A stretch of 64,000 nt of DNA from Streptacidiphilus fuscans (GTDB taxonomy: Bacteria; Actinomycetota; Actinomycetes; Streptomycetales; Streptomycetaceae). The position numbers and the translations under genes are program-made. The DNA is taken from the NCBI RefSeq assembly GCF_015690355.1, contig NZ_JADPRT010000006.1, positions 56,003 through 120,002 on the forward strand, read 5' to 3'. Positions 32,063-40,049 of this stretch are shown here, in pieces; position 1 is the stretch's first letter; each line of letters begins with the position of its first letter. The notes under the pieces were generated by a model. That model ran no database searches and was not told where the DNA came from. It worked only from the letters and a program-made list of their open reading frames with translations.

Positions 32063-33064
32063 TCAGGTTTGGCGGGCGTAGGACGCGAGACGTTGGGCGA
32101 GCGCGCTGACGAGGTCGCGCAGTTCGTCGGGGCGCTCGATGACGAACGGACGGTCGAGCGTGGCGAGCAGCGCAGGCAACCAGTCGAGCCGCTCCACCCG
32201 AAGCCGGACCCGCAGCCAGCCCTCGGCCGCCTGATCATCAGTGACGGCCGTGGGCACGCACTCCTCCAGGGTGGCGACGCTGGCGGGAAGACGGGCGCGG
32301 ATCTGCTCGACCGTGCCCTGGATCCGCAGGACCACCTCGTGCTGATACTCAGCCGTGGCGAACCCTGACACCACGCGCTCCGCCGGATCGGGACCCACGG
32401 GTGCCTCGAACGAGCCGGGCAGAGTCCGGGCGTCCGCGATGCGATCGAGCCGGAAGGTCCGGTCCTCGCCGATCCCCGGATCCGTGCCCGTGACATACCA
32501 GCGCCCCGAGTGGGCGACGATCCCGTACGCGTGCAAGGTGCGTTCGCTGCGCCGTCCTTCACGGTCGGTATAGCGGATCGAGACCGGTCGGCGGTGGCGC
32601 ACCGCGTCGGCGACGGTGAGCAGGATCCCGGCGTCCGGTGTGCCGAACGCGTCGGCCGTGCCGGGCCGATCCGTGAAGGCGAGGGACTCCTGGAGCGCGT
32701 CCAGCCGACGGGCGATGTGCTTGGGCAACACCCGCCGGATCTTGGCCGACGCCGTCTCGCTCGCCGTGCGCTCCGCCGTCGTCAACCCGGCTCGGCGGCC
32801 GGCGACAAGGCCGAGCAGCACGGCCAACGCCTCGTCGTCGCTGAGCATCAGCGGGGGCAGGCGGTACCCGGGGGCGAGCCGGTACCCGCCATAACGACCG
32901 CGCACCGACTCCACCGGCACGTCGAGGTCGAGCAGTTGGTCCACATAGCGCCGCACGGTCCGGCCCTCGACGCCGAGCCGGTCGGCGAGTTCGGCCACCG
33001 TCCGAGTGCCGCCGGACTGCAGCAGCTCCAGGAGGGTCAGCACGCGGCCGGTGGGTCGGGGCAT
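32063..33064 (-). CDS. WYL-domain transcriptional regulator
   Basis: 333 residues: N-terminal winged HTH (VAELADRLGVEGRTVRRYVD, about 23-42), then the WYL ligand-binding domain with VSIRYTDREGRRSERTLHAY and HSGRWYVTGTDPGIGEDRTF, and a C-terminal WCX extension. It diverges from a VOC-family gene across 92 bp that includes an inverted repeat. In streptomycetes this regulator/VOC pair is recurrent, so it most likely controls that gene. Confidence 0.92.
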   Translation of the reverse strand: MPRPTGRVLTLLELLQSGGTRTVAELADRLGVEGRTVRRYVDQLLDLDVPVESVRGRYGGYRLAPGYRLPPLMLSDDEALAVLLGLVAGRRAGLTTAERTASETASAKIRRVLPKHIARRLDALQESLAFTDRPGTADAFGTPDAGILLTVADAVRHRRPVSIRYTDREGRRSERTLHAYGIVAHSGRWYVTGTDPGIGEDRTFRLDRIADARTLPGSFEAPVGPDPAERVVSGFATAEYQHEVVLRIQGTVEQIRARLPASVATLEECVPTAVTDDQAAEGWLRVRLRVERLDWLPALLATLDRPFVIERPDELRDLVSALAQRLASYARQT

Positions 33065-33086
33065 GTACTCAGCCTAGTGCCGATAC

Positions 33087-33103
33087 AGGACCGATTCTGT
33101 CCT
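33087..33103. promoter_or_regulatory. Inverted repeat between WYL regulator and VOC gene
   Basis: AGGAC-N7-GTCCT centred in the 92-bp divergent gap, about 22 bp from the WYL start codon. It is the natural operator candidate for the WYL regulator. Confidence 0.5.
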
Positions 33104-33156
33104 CTATTGCTCCTAGCCTGCGAGGGACAGCGATTCCGCCTGCCGAGGAGATCACC

Positions 33157-33555
33157 ATGGACTTCGTCTCGATCCGCATCATCACCAGCGACGTCGCACG
33201 CCTCGTCGCGTTCTACGAGCGAGCCACGGGGGTGCAGGCCGCGTGGGCCACCGAGGACTTCGCCGAACTCAGGACCCCCGCCGCCACCCTCGCGATCGCC
33301 GGCACCCGCACCGTCCCGCTGTTCGCCCCGGGCTCCGCCCGTCCGGCAGAGAACCACAGCGTGATCACCGAGTTCCTCGTCGACGACGTGGACCGCGTGC
33401 ACCAGAACCTGACCGGCTTCGTCACCGACTTCGTCGCCGGGCCCACGACCATGCCCTGGGGCAACCGGTCGCTGCTGTTCCGCGACCCCGACGGCAACCT
33501 CGTCAACTTCTTCACCCCCGTCACCCCGGCAGCCCGCGAGAAGTTCGCGCGGTGA
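33157..33555 (+). CDS. VOC-family (glyoxalase/bleomycin resistance-like) protein
   Basis: 132 residues with two beta-alpha-beta-beta-beta modules: FVSIRIITSDVARLVAFYER and SVITEFLVDDVDRVHQNLTG, ending LLFRDPDGNLVNFFTPV. The residues at metal positions (His of HSVIT, Glu/Asp of DPDGN) are partly kept, so it could be an enzyme, lyase or binding protein. Divergent from the WYL regulator. Confidence 0.88.
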   Translation: MDFVSIRIITSDVARLVAFYERATGVQAAWATEDFAELRTPAATLAIAGTRTVPLFAPGSARPAENHSVITEFLVDDVDRVHQNLTGFVTDFVAGPTTMPWGNRSLLFRDPDGNLVNFFTPVTPAAREKFAR

Positions 33556-33608
33556 CGACGCCACGCACAGCCGCCCACGGGTGAGCCATGGCGCTTGCCG
33601 GCGTCGGG

Positions 33609-33647
33609 TGATGTAATGACCACATGCCTTCTGCATCACTTACATCA
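33609..33647. promoter_or_regulatory. Inverted repeat spanning the GNAT start codon
   Basis: TGATGTAA (33609-33616) and TTACATCA (33640-33647) form a perfect 8-bp inverted repeat with a 23-bp spacer. The ATG at 33624 lies inside the spacer, so a bound protein would cover the translation start and any leaderless transcript. Confidence 0.5.
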
Positions 33648-34346
33648 TCGTCTCTTGCATCGCCTCTGGCAACGCCCGACGCTCCCGCCTGCGGCGTCCC
33701 CTCCCATGTCCGGGACTGGGTCGCCGGGTGGGCGGTCTCGCGCGGGGCCTCGGATCCGCGTACGCAGCCGTGGGGGTGGACACTCGACGTCGGGCAGCCG
33801 ACCCAGGTGGCGAGGCACGTGGTCGTCGAAGCGGATGCGGAACGGGTGCGGGACGCCGCCGCGCAGGCGCAGGGCCAGGGCTGGTGGCTCAAGGTGTTCC
33901 TGCCCGGCTCGTGCGCGGAGCCGGAGGCACTGGTCGGGCAATGGCTCGGCGACGCATGGGCGTTCGACTCGGCGGCTTTCCTGATGTCCGTCGAACTCAC
34001 CCCCACCGAACCGGGAGCGCTGCCGCCGGGCTACCAGCTCCGCACCTGGACCCAGGGCGGTGTCGTCCGCGTTCTCGTCGCCGCGCCCGACGGATCGTTG
34101 GCGGCGCGCGGCCAGGCGGGCCTGGCGGGCGACGTCGCCGTCCCGGACCAGATCCTCACCACCCCGGCCCACCAGCGGCGCGGCCTCGGCTCGGTGGTCG
34201 TGCGCAGCCTCCAACAGCAGGCGCTGACCGCGGGCGCCTCCCGAGCCGTTCTGGGCGCGACCACCGAAGGCCGCGCGCTCTACGAGTCCCTGGGCTGGCG
34301 CGCCCACACCGCGTTCGCCAGCGCCTTCCGGGCCTCGGGCGAGTAG
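33624..34346 (+). CDS. GNAT-family N-acetyltransferase
   Basis: 240 residues. The C-terminal GNAT fold has the acetyl-CoA pyrophosphate loop THQRRGLGSVVVRSL-like segment (AHQRRGLGSVVVRSLQQQA) and the C-terminal ALYESLGWRAHTAF motif. The N-terminal 100 residues (WVAGWAVSRGASDPRTQPWG) are a second, degenerate module. Only 3 bp separate its stop from that of the convergent hydrolase. Substrate unknown. Confidence 0.88.
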   Translation: MPSASLTSSSLASPLATPDAPACGVPSHVRDWVAGWAVSRGASDPRTQPWGWTLDVGQPTQVARHVVVEADAERVRDAAAQAQGQGWWLKVFLPGSCAEPEALVGQWLGDAWAFDSAAFLMSVELTPTEPGALPPGYQLRTWTQGGVVRVLVAAPDGSLAARGQAGLAGDVAVPDQILTTPAHQRRGLGSVVVRSLQQQALTAGASRAVLGATTEGRALYESLGWRAHTAFASAFRASGE

Positions 34347-34349
34347 GCC

Positions 34350-35129
34350 CTAGGCGAGGAAGTCGACGATGAAGGGCAACGTTCGCCGGAGCGGGCCCGC
34401 ATCGACGGCGGCGGCCAGTTCGCCCAGGTAGTCACCATGGTTGCCGGGAACCACGAGCAGGCGGGCCTGCGGGATGAGGGAGGCCAGGCGGAGCGCGTGG
34501 TCGATGCGGATCACGTCCTGGTCGGCGGCCATGACGAGGGTCGGGGCCGTGATCGAGGCCATCAGCGCGTCGGGGAAATCGGTGAAGCCGGTCAGCATCA
34601 GCTCGCGGTCGAGGTGGAACATGCGCTCGGCGTGGGCCGGGTCACCGCTGGCCTTGAGGTCCGCCTCAAGGTAGGGCTGGGGCAGATCGGCGAAGCTGCC
34701 CGCCGCGAGCCCCTCCCAGAATCCGTCCACCATGCCGTCGCGGCGGAACGGCGCCGAGGCGACGACGAGTCGGCGGACGGCCCGCGGGTGCCGGACCGCC
34801 AGTTGCAGGGCGACCTGGCCGCCGTTGCTGAACCCGAGCACGTCGCACGGCTCCACGGAGAGCTCCCGCAGCAAGGCGGCGACGCCGTCCGCGGACGCCT
34901 CGAACGAGGCGGGGCGCTCCCCCGAACCGGTATGGCCGTGCCCCTGCAACTCGACGGCGAGGATGCGCCGCGACGCCTCCAACTCCGGAATGAGGCGGCC
35001 CCAGTTGGAGTCGATCGTCGATCCGCCACCGTGCACGAGCAGGAGGGGAGGCTGCGCTGCCTGGGATTCGCGGTGCCATTCGAAGTAGAGCGGCAGCTCT
35101 CCCGACGAGTATCCGTGCTCAACGCCCAT
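34350..35129 (-). CDS. Alpha/beta hydrolase
   Basis: 259 residues from the ATG at 35129; the frame is open for 35 more codons without a ribosome binding site. Catalytic triad: Ser in LGFSNGGQVALQ, Asp in MAADQDVIRI and His in PGNHGDYLG. The oxyanion segment is LLLVHGGGSTIDSNW. The overall pattern is that of YfhR/MhpC-type C-C or ester hydrolases. Convergent with the GNAT gene. Confidence 0.92.
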   Translation of the reverse strand: MGVEHGYSSGELPLYFEWHRESQAAQPPLLLVHGGGSTIDSNWGRLIPELEASRRILAVELQGHGHTGSGERPASFEASADGVAALLRELSVEPCDVLGFSNGGQVALQLAVRHPRAVRRLVVASAPFRRDGMVDGFWEGLAAGSFADLPQPYLEADLKASGDPAHAERMFHLDRELMLTGFTDFPDALMASITAPTLVMAADQDVIRIDHALRLASLIPQARLLVVPGNHGDYLGELAAAVDAGPLRRTLPFIVDFLA

Positions 35130-35271
35130 GGCCGTGAGTCTAGCCGCGCCCACTGACAGTCCCTCAGACCTCGCCGGGCTCGGCGGGCCCTCCGTCGGGC
35201 CTTGTACGGGGCAGACACAGCAAACCCGGACCACCGCCCGACGGCGGCAGCCCGGGTCACGGAGCCGGTGG

Positions 35272-35817
35272 TCAGGGCAGGCAGGACGTGTGGGCGAGGG
35301 CCTGCTTGAGCAGGGCCCCCTGGCCGCCCTCCATCTCCTGCTGGACGAGCGGGGAGGCGGCCTCCTCGGGGGTGAACCAGACCAGGTCCAGCGCGTCCTG
35401 CCGGGGTCGGCAGTCCCCCGCGACCGGCACCACGTACGCCAGCGCGACGGCGTGCTGCCGTGGGTCGTGGTACGGCGTTATCCCCATCGTCGGGAAGTAC
35501 TCCGCGACCGTGAACGGCTGGAGCGAGGCCGGGATCCGTGGCAGCGCCACCGGCCCGAGGTCCTTCTCCAGATGCCGCACGAGCGCGTCGCGCACGCGCT
35601 CGTGGTAGAGCACGCGGCCGGAGACCAACGTGCGGGAGACAGTGCCGTCCGTGCCCATGCGGAGCAGCAGTCCGATGTGGGTGACCTCGCCGCCCTCGTC
35701 GACGCGGACGGGCACCGCGTTGACGTAGAGCACGGGCATCTGGGCCCGCGCGGATTCGAGGTCGTCGACGTCGAGCCAACCGGGCGTCGTCTCGGTGGTG
35801 TCAGCCATCTCAGCCAT
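35272..35817 (-). CDS. NUDIX-like (DUF4916) protein
   Basis: 181 residues. Conserved segments VLYVNAVPVRVDEGGEVTHI, RTLVSGRVLYHERVRDALVR, HLEKDLGPVALPRIPASLQP and HDPRQHAVALAYVVPVAGDC identify the DUF4916/NUDIX branch common in streptomycetes. The canonical Nudix box is not kept (the equivalent helix reads RVRDALVRHLEKDLG), so hydrolase activity is doubtful. Confidence 0.88.
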   Translation of the reverse strand: MAEMADTTETTPGWLDVDDLESARAQMPVLYVNAVPVRVDEGGEVTHIGLLLRMGTDGTVSRTLVSGRVLYHERVRDALVRHLEKDLGPVALPRIPASLQPFTVAEYFPTMGITPYHDPRQHAVALAYVVPVAGDCRPRQDALDLVWFTPEEAASPLVQQEMEGGQGALLKQALAHTSCLP

Positions 35818-35907
35818 TGCCTGATCTTATGGTGCGCCACCCCTTCCGCGCAGGTACCTCCTCGTCACACCCTCGGCGCGTCGACCGCCCCGACACCCGG
35901 TCCCGGG

Positions 35908-36861
35908 TCAGGCCGTCTGCGCGAAGGCGCGCCGGTACTCGGCGGGTGCGACGCCGACCGCGCGGCGGAAGTGGTGGCGCAGCATCGCCGCGGTGGCGAA
36001 GCCGCACGCGCGGGCGATCTCCTCGATCGTCAACTCCGAGCGCTCCAGCAGCCGTCGGGCGTGCAGCACGCGCTGGGCGGAGAGCCAGCGGTGCGGGGTG
36101 GTGCCGGTCTCGGCGACGAAGCGGCGCGCGAAGGTGCGTTCGGACATGTGCGCCCGACGGGCCAGTTCCGCCACCGAGTGTTCGCGGTCGAGCCGTTCGC
36201 TCAGCCAGGAGAGCAGTGGCTCCAGACTGTCGGCGCAGTGCTCGGGCACCGGCTGGACGATGAACTGGCGCTGCCCACCGTCGCGTTGGGGCGGGACGAC
36301 CATCCGTCTGGCGATCGCCGTGGCCGCCTCGGAGCCGATCTCGCGGCGGACCAGGTGCAGTGCGGCGTCGATCCCGGCGGCGGTCCCGGCGCTGGTGATG
36401 ATGTCGCCGTCGTCGACGTAGAGCACGTCGCGGTCGAGCTTGGCGTTCGGGAAGCGGTCCGCGAAGTCGTCGGCGTGACGCCAGTGGGTGGTGCAGCGCC
36501 GCCCGTCGAGCAGCCCGGCCGCGGCGAGGGCGAACGCGCCGCTGCAGACGGTCAGCAGCTGTGCGCCGCGCTCGTGCGACTCGCGCAGGGCGTCGAGCAG
36601 TTCAGGCGGGTAGGGGTCGCGGATGGTGAACGCCGGCAGGGCGATCAGGTCGGCGTCGTCCAAGGCGTCGAACCCGAAGGGCGCGGTCATCGTCCCGCCG
36701 AAGGAGGTCCGCACGGTGCGGTCGGGCGTCGGGGCGCAGACGCGGAAGTCGAAGGGCGGCACGCCGTCCTCGGTCCGGTCGATGCCGAAGACCTCGCAGA
36801 TCACGCCGAACTCGAACGAGGCGAAGTCGTCGATCAGGGGCACCGCAACCGTACGCAGCAT
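35908..36861 (-). CDS. GlxA-type AraC-family regulator (DJ-1/PfpI fused to HTH)
   Basis: 317 residues from the ATG at 36861. The N-terminal DJ-1/PfpI domain (VAVPLIDDFASFEFGVICEV) keeps a Cys in LLTVCSGAFALAAAG at the nucleophile-elbow position. The C-terminal double HTH has SVAELARRAHMSERTFARRF and IEEIARACGFATAAMLRHHF. Such proteins sense amines or amino acids and often autoregulate. The region upstream carries repeated GTGGCAGGAT boxes. The next gene upstream is a divergent small membrane protein, a plausible target. Confidence 0.93.
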   Translation of the reverse strand: MLRTVAVPLIDDFASFEFGVICEVFGIDRTEDGVPPFDFRVCAPTPDRTVRTSFGGTMTAPFGFDALDDADLIALPAFTIRDPYPPELLDALRESHERGAQLLTVCSGAFALAAAGLLDGRRCTTHWRHADDFADRFPNAKLDRDVLYVDDGDIITSAGTAAGIDAALHLVRREIGSEAATAIARRMVVPPQRDGGQRQFIVQPVPEHCADSLEPLLSWLSERLDREHSVAELARRAHMSERTFARRFVAETGTTPHRWLSAQRVLHARRLLERSELTIEEIARACGFATAAMLRHHFRRAVGVAPAEYRRAFAQTA

Positions 36862-36882
36862 GAGGGACAGCCTACGCCGTTC

Positions 36883-36935
36883 GTGGCAGGATATCGACGC
36901 ACCAGGGCGCTCCTGCCACTGGTGGCAGGATCTCG
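36883..36935. promoter_or_regulatory. GTGGCAGGAT(A/C)TCG boxes, AraC-type operator candidate
   Basis: Two 14-bp direct copies (36883-36896 and 36922-36935, 39 bp apart) differ by one base, and an inverted half CTGCCAC (36913-36919) forms CTGCCAC-TG-GTGGCAG with the second. The array fills the divergent gap between the GlxA-type gene and the small membrane protein gene. Confidence 0.65.
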
Positions 36936-36955
36936 CCGAGCGCAATCTGAATGCC

Positions 36956-37138
36956 ATGGAGATTCTGATCCCGCTCGGCACCATGGCACTTGTCCTGCTC
37001 GGCCTGGAGCGCAACGCCCGCCGGGCCCGCCGCGGCTTCCCCGTCGCGACCTCGACCTTCACCGCCCACGACCACCGCGACCGTGACGCGGAGCGCGTCC
37101 GCGACGAGCTCCGGGCGCGCACCCCGGAGCGGGCCTGA
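36956..37138 (+). CDS. Small single-span membrane protein
   Basis: 60 residues from the ATG at 36956: one N-terminal transmembrane helix (MEILIPLGTMALVLLGLERN) followed by an Arg-rich cytosolic tail (RDRDAERVRDELRART). Function unknown. It is divergent from the GlxA-type gene and starts about 20 bp after the operator boxes, so it is probably under that regulator's control. Confidence 0.65.
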   Translation: MEILIPLGTMALVLLGLERNARRARRGFPVATSTFTAHDHRDRDAERVRDELRARTPERA

Positions 37139-37272
37139 TCCCACCGGCCCCACAGGCCTACCGGCACAACTGCCCACACCCTCCTCGAAATTCGCGCTCG
37201 GCATATCGGTACAAGTAGCCCGAAACGGTGAATAATCTACTTATCCCGAGCTAACGCGAGGAAGTGAGTGGG

Positions 37273-37728
37273 ATGTCTGACCTTGGACATCGCGCTCCCG
37301 ACATCACCGGCCATCCCGACCTGGCCGAGATGCGAGAGCGGTACGCGAAGCTGGACGCCCGCCGGGAGGCGGTCGCCATCGACGGACTGGTGCTGCTGAC
37401 CGGAATCTACGCAGCCATTTCCCCTTGGGTCGTCCACTTCCGGGCGAGCAACATCGACCTCTCCGTGAACAACCTGATCATCGGCCTTGTCCTGGCCGCG
37501 TTCGGCCTCGGTCTCACCACGGCCGGCGACCGGATGTACCGACTGACCTGGACCTGCGCCGTGATCGGCGTCTGGATGATCATCTCTCCGTGGGGCGTCA
37601 CCCTTGGGCACCACCCCACGGCCGGAATGATCTGGAACAACGTGCTGATCGGCGCCGTCGCCTGCCTCCTCGGCTTCGGAGCCGTGGGCCTGGTCATGGG
37701 CGGACGCGGCATGCGCATGCGTCGCTGA
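37273..37728 (+). CDS. SPW-repeat membrane protein
   Basis: 151 residues from the ATG at 37273, chosen because GAGGAAG sits 8 nt upstream. Four transmembrane helices in two repeats, each with the Ser-Pro-Trp signature: YAAISPWVVHF and WMIISPWGVTL. An N-terminal helix (DLAEMRERYAKLDARREAVA) precedes them. Streptomycete SPW proteins are often near stress or spore genes; no function is established for this one. Confidence 0.9.
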   Translation: MSDLGHRAPDITGHPDLAEMRERYAKLDARREAVAIDGLVLLTGIYAAISPWVVHFRASNIDLSVNNLIIGLVLAAFGLGLTTAGDRMYRLTWTCAVIGVWMIISPWGVTLGHHPTAGMIWNNVLIGAVACLLGFGAVGLVMGGRGMRMRR

Positions 37729-37783
37729 CGCCCTCAGGGCCTGGCAGGCCCCGAACCTGCCACCTGCCTACCTGCCCGACTGC

Positions 37784-38833
37784 CTACCTTCGACCCGCGG
37801 CTCCGACCCGTTCGACGGCCGCGGGCCGTGCCATGCCCTGGAGCTCGCGCCGGAATGCGCCGGGTGCGACGCCGTACTCGCGCTTGAACGCCTTGCCGAA
37901 GGCAAACTCGCTGCCGTATCCCGCGCGGGTGGCGACCGCGCTCAGCGGCAGCTCCGCGTCCTCGCGCAACTGCGCCGCCGCGCGTGTCATCCGCCACCGG
38001 GTCAGGTACGCCAGCGGCGGCTCGCCGACCATAGTGGTGAACCGCCGTGCGAACGCGGCACGGGAGAGCCCGGCCTGGTCGGCGAGCGACTGCACGGTCC
38101 ACGCCTCGGCCGGATCCCCGTGCATCGCGGCGAGCGCCGGAGCGACCGCCGGATCGCTCAGCGCGGCAAGCCAACCGCTACGCGCCTGCGCGGGCTGCTC
38201 GTCCAGCCAGGCGCGCAGGATGTAGAGCAGCAGCGCGTCGATCAGCGCGGCGACGATCCCGTCGGTCCCGAGGCGCGGACGCTCCAACTCGGCGCAGAGC
38301 AGCTGGACCGCGCTGCTCAGCTCGGGATGCCGCCCCGGACGGGCGGGCAGATGGATCAGCTCGGGGAACTGGGCCAGCAGCGGGTGCGGACGCGCCTGGT
38401 CCAGGTGGTAGTTGCCGCACAGCAGGCTGGTCTCCACGCCCGGCCCGCCCGGCCCGGCTGCCCCACCCGGCCCACCGGGCCCACCGGCCCCACCGAGCCG
38501 CATCCGCCCGATCGGGTAGCGCTCGGACCCTTCGGCCGCCGCCTCGAAGTCCCCCGGGCGCGGGGTCACCGGCTCGCTGTCCGGATGGTCCGCAAGGACG
38601 TGCGCCGACCCGCTGCGGAGGAAGACGACGTCACCGGGCGCGAGCGCGAGCGGCGGATGGCTCTGCCCGGCGTCTTCGGCCGGGAGCAGCCAGCACGTGC
38701 CGTGCAGCACCACGTGGAACCCCGCCCCGGCCACCGGCGGCAGCCGCAGCGCCCACGGCGCACACCCGTCGGTACGGACGGAGGCGGGCCGAGCCGTCCG
38801 CATCAGGGACAACGCGTCGCTCAGGATGTCCAT
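37784..38833 (-). CDS. AraC-family regulator with cupin domain and collagen-like insert
   Basis: 349 residues from the ATG at 38833 (GAGGAGG upstream). N-terminal cupin sensor (GFHVVLHGTCWLLPAEDAGQ; LALAPGDVVFLRSGSAHVLA) and C-terminal AraC double HTH (VQSLADQAGLSRAAFARRFT; LSAVATRAGYGSEFAFGKAF). About residues 126-145 are a Gly-Pro-rich insert (GGAGGPGGPGGAAGPGGPG) not typical of the family, encoded by a C-rich repeat around 38447-38510. It shares direction with the oxidoreductase gene, 82 bp downstream of that gene's stop. Confidence 0.92.
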   Translation of the reverse strand: MDILSDALSLMRTARPASVRTDGCAPWALRLPPVAGAGFHVVLHGTCWLLPAEDAGQSHPPLALAPGDVVFLRSGSAHVLADHPDSEPVTPRPGDFEAAAEGSERYPIGRMRLGGAGGPGGPGGAAGPGGPGVETSLLCGNYHLDQARPHPLLAQFPELIHLPARPGRHPELSSAVQLLCAELERPRLGTDGIVAALIDALLLYILRAWLDEQPAQARSGWLAALSDPAVAPALAAMHGDPAEAWTVQSLADQAGLSRAAFARRFTTMVGEPPLAYLTRWRMTRAAAQLREDAELPLSAVATRAGYGSEFAFGKAFKREYGVAPGAFRRELQGMARPAAVERVGAAGRR

Positions 38834-38855
38834 GACTCGTCCCTCCTCCTCTCGG

Positions 38856-38888
38856 TGACGCCGTCTCACGCGGTCTGACGCCGTCTCA
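38856..38888. promoter_or_regulatory. Direct repeats with 20-bp period upstream of AraC gene
   Basis: TGACGCCGTCTCA occurs at 38856-38868 and 38876-38888. The 20-bp period places both copies on one helix face, as AraC-family activators need. It lies between the AraC gene and the upstream oxidoreductase gene. Confidence 0.6.
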
Positions 38889-38915
38889 TGCTCGGACGGT
38901 CGTCCGGCCGGACGC

Positions 38916-39854
38916 TCACACCGTCAGCACGATCTTGCCCTGGACGTGACCGCTCTCCAACAGGTGATGTGCCTTGGCGACATCGGCCAGGTCGAAGGTC
39001 TGCTCCACGAACGGGCGGATCCGACCGGCGTCGACCAGTGCGGCGATCGCCTCCAGCGAGGCGTAGTCGGGCTCGACCGACACCCCGGCGAAGACCCGGC
39101 CCGCGGCCTGGACACGCTCGATCAGTTCACGGTCGCCGTGCTCAAGGATGCTGACGAGGACGCCGCCCGGCCGCAGCACCTGGAGCGAACGGTCGCCCTG
39201 CGCGGTCGAGTCGAAGACGACGTCGACCGGGTGGTCGCGCAGCACCTCGGTGAAGTCGGCGCTGCGGTAGTCGATCAGCTCGTCCGCGCCGAGCCCGCGC
39301 AGGAACGCGCTCCGCGACTCACTGGCGTTCGCGATCACGTGCGCGCCGCGGGCCTTGGCGATCTGCACCGCGAGGTGGCCGACTCCCCCGGCCGCCCGGT
39401 GCACCAGCACCCGCTGCCCCTCGCCCGACTCGCCCACCTTGGCCAGGTCGACCAGGCCCTGCCACGCGGTGAGCGCGGCAAGCGGCAGCGCGGCGGCGTG
39501 GACATGGTCGAGGCTCGCCGGCTTGCGCGCCAACTGCCGTGAGGGAGCGGCGACGTACTCGGCGTAGCCGGTCGCGGCACGCGGGAAGAACGGCATCCCG
39601 TACACCTCCTCGCCGACCTGGTAGCGGGCACCCGGTCCGGCCTCGACGACCTCGCCGGAGATGTCCCAGCCGACCCCGAACGGCGGCTCGCCGAGCAGCG
39701 GGAAGGCGCCGGAGCGGACCGCGACGTCCACCGGGTTCAGCGCGCTGGCCCGGACCCGGACCAGGACCTCGCCGGACAGCGGCTTCGGCCGCTCCGTCTC
39801 GACCACCTGCAGGACCTCGGGACCGCCGAAGGACTGCTGAAGCACTGCACGCAT
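38916..39854 (-). CDS. NADP-dependent quinone/zinc-independent oxidoreductase (MDR family)
   Basis: 312 residues. MDR fold without the zinc ligands: GroES-like N-domain (VLVRVRASALNPVDVAVRSG), then the Rossmann segment VLVHRAAGGVGHLAVQIAKA and nucleotide-binding NASESRSAFLRGLGADELID. It reduces quinones or enones with NADPH. The AraC-type gene lies immediately downstream in the same direction and could control it. Confidence 0.93.
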   Translation of the reverse strand: MRAVLQQSFGGPEVLQVVETERPKPLSGEVLVRVRASALNPVDVAVRSGAFPLLGEPPFGVGWDISGEVVEAGPGARYQVGEEVYGMPFFPRAATGYAEYVAAPSRQLARKPASLDHVHAAALPLAALTAWQGLVDLAKVGESGEGQRVLVHRAAGGVGHLAVQIAKARGAHVIANASESRSAFLRGLGADELIDYRSADFTEVLRDHPVDVVFDSTAQGDRSLQVLRPGGVLVSILEHGDRELIERVQAAGRVFAGVSVEPDYASLEAIAALVDAGRIRPFVEQTFDLADVAKAHHLLESGHVQGKIVLTV

Positions 39855-39921
39855 GACGCTCTCCCCATTCGAAATCCGAGCCGCATCGGCTTTCTGCGAC
39901 GGGATCTACGTTAGGGAGCGT

Positions 39922-39975
39922 GGGCGAGACGATGAATGGCCTGCAGTCTCCTCTGCATGTCTGATCGTCTCGCCC
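39922..39975. repeat. Perfect 12-bp inverted repeat with 30-bp spacer
   Basis: GGGCGAGACGAT (39922-39933) and ATCGTCTCGCCC (39964-39975) face each other between the quinone oxidoreductase start and the LLM gene's end. Inside the spacer is a smaller TGCAG/CTGCA inverted pair. It could be a double operator (arms 42 bp apart) or a terminator for the LLM gene. Just beside it, GCGCCGACGTGC is tandemly repeated at 40017-40028 and 40029-40040. Confidence 0.7.
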
Positions 39976-40049
39976 GACGTCACTTCCAAGCTGCTGCTGC
40001 TTGCACGCCGGCTTCCGCGCCGACGTGCGCGCCGACGTGCGCTCTGACG

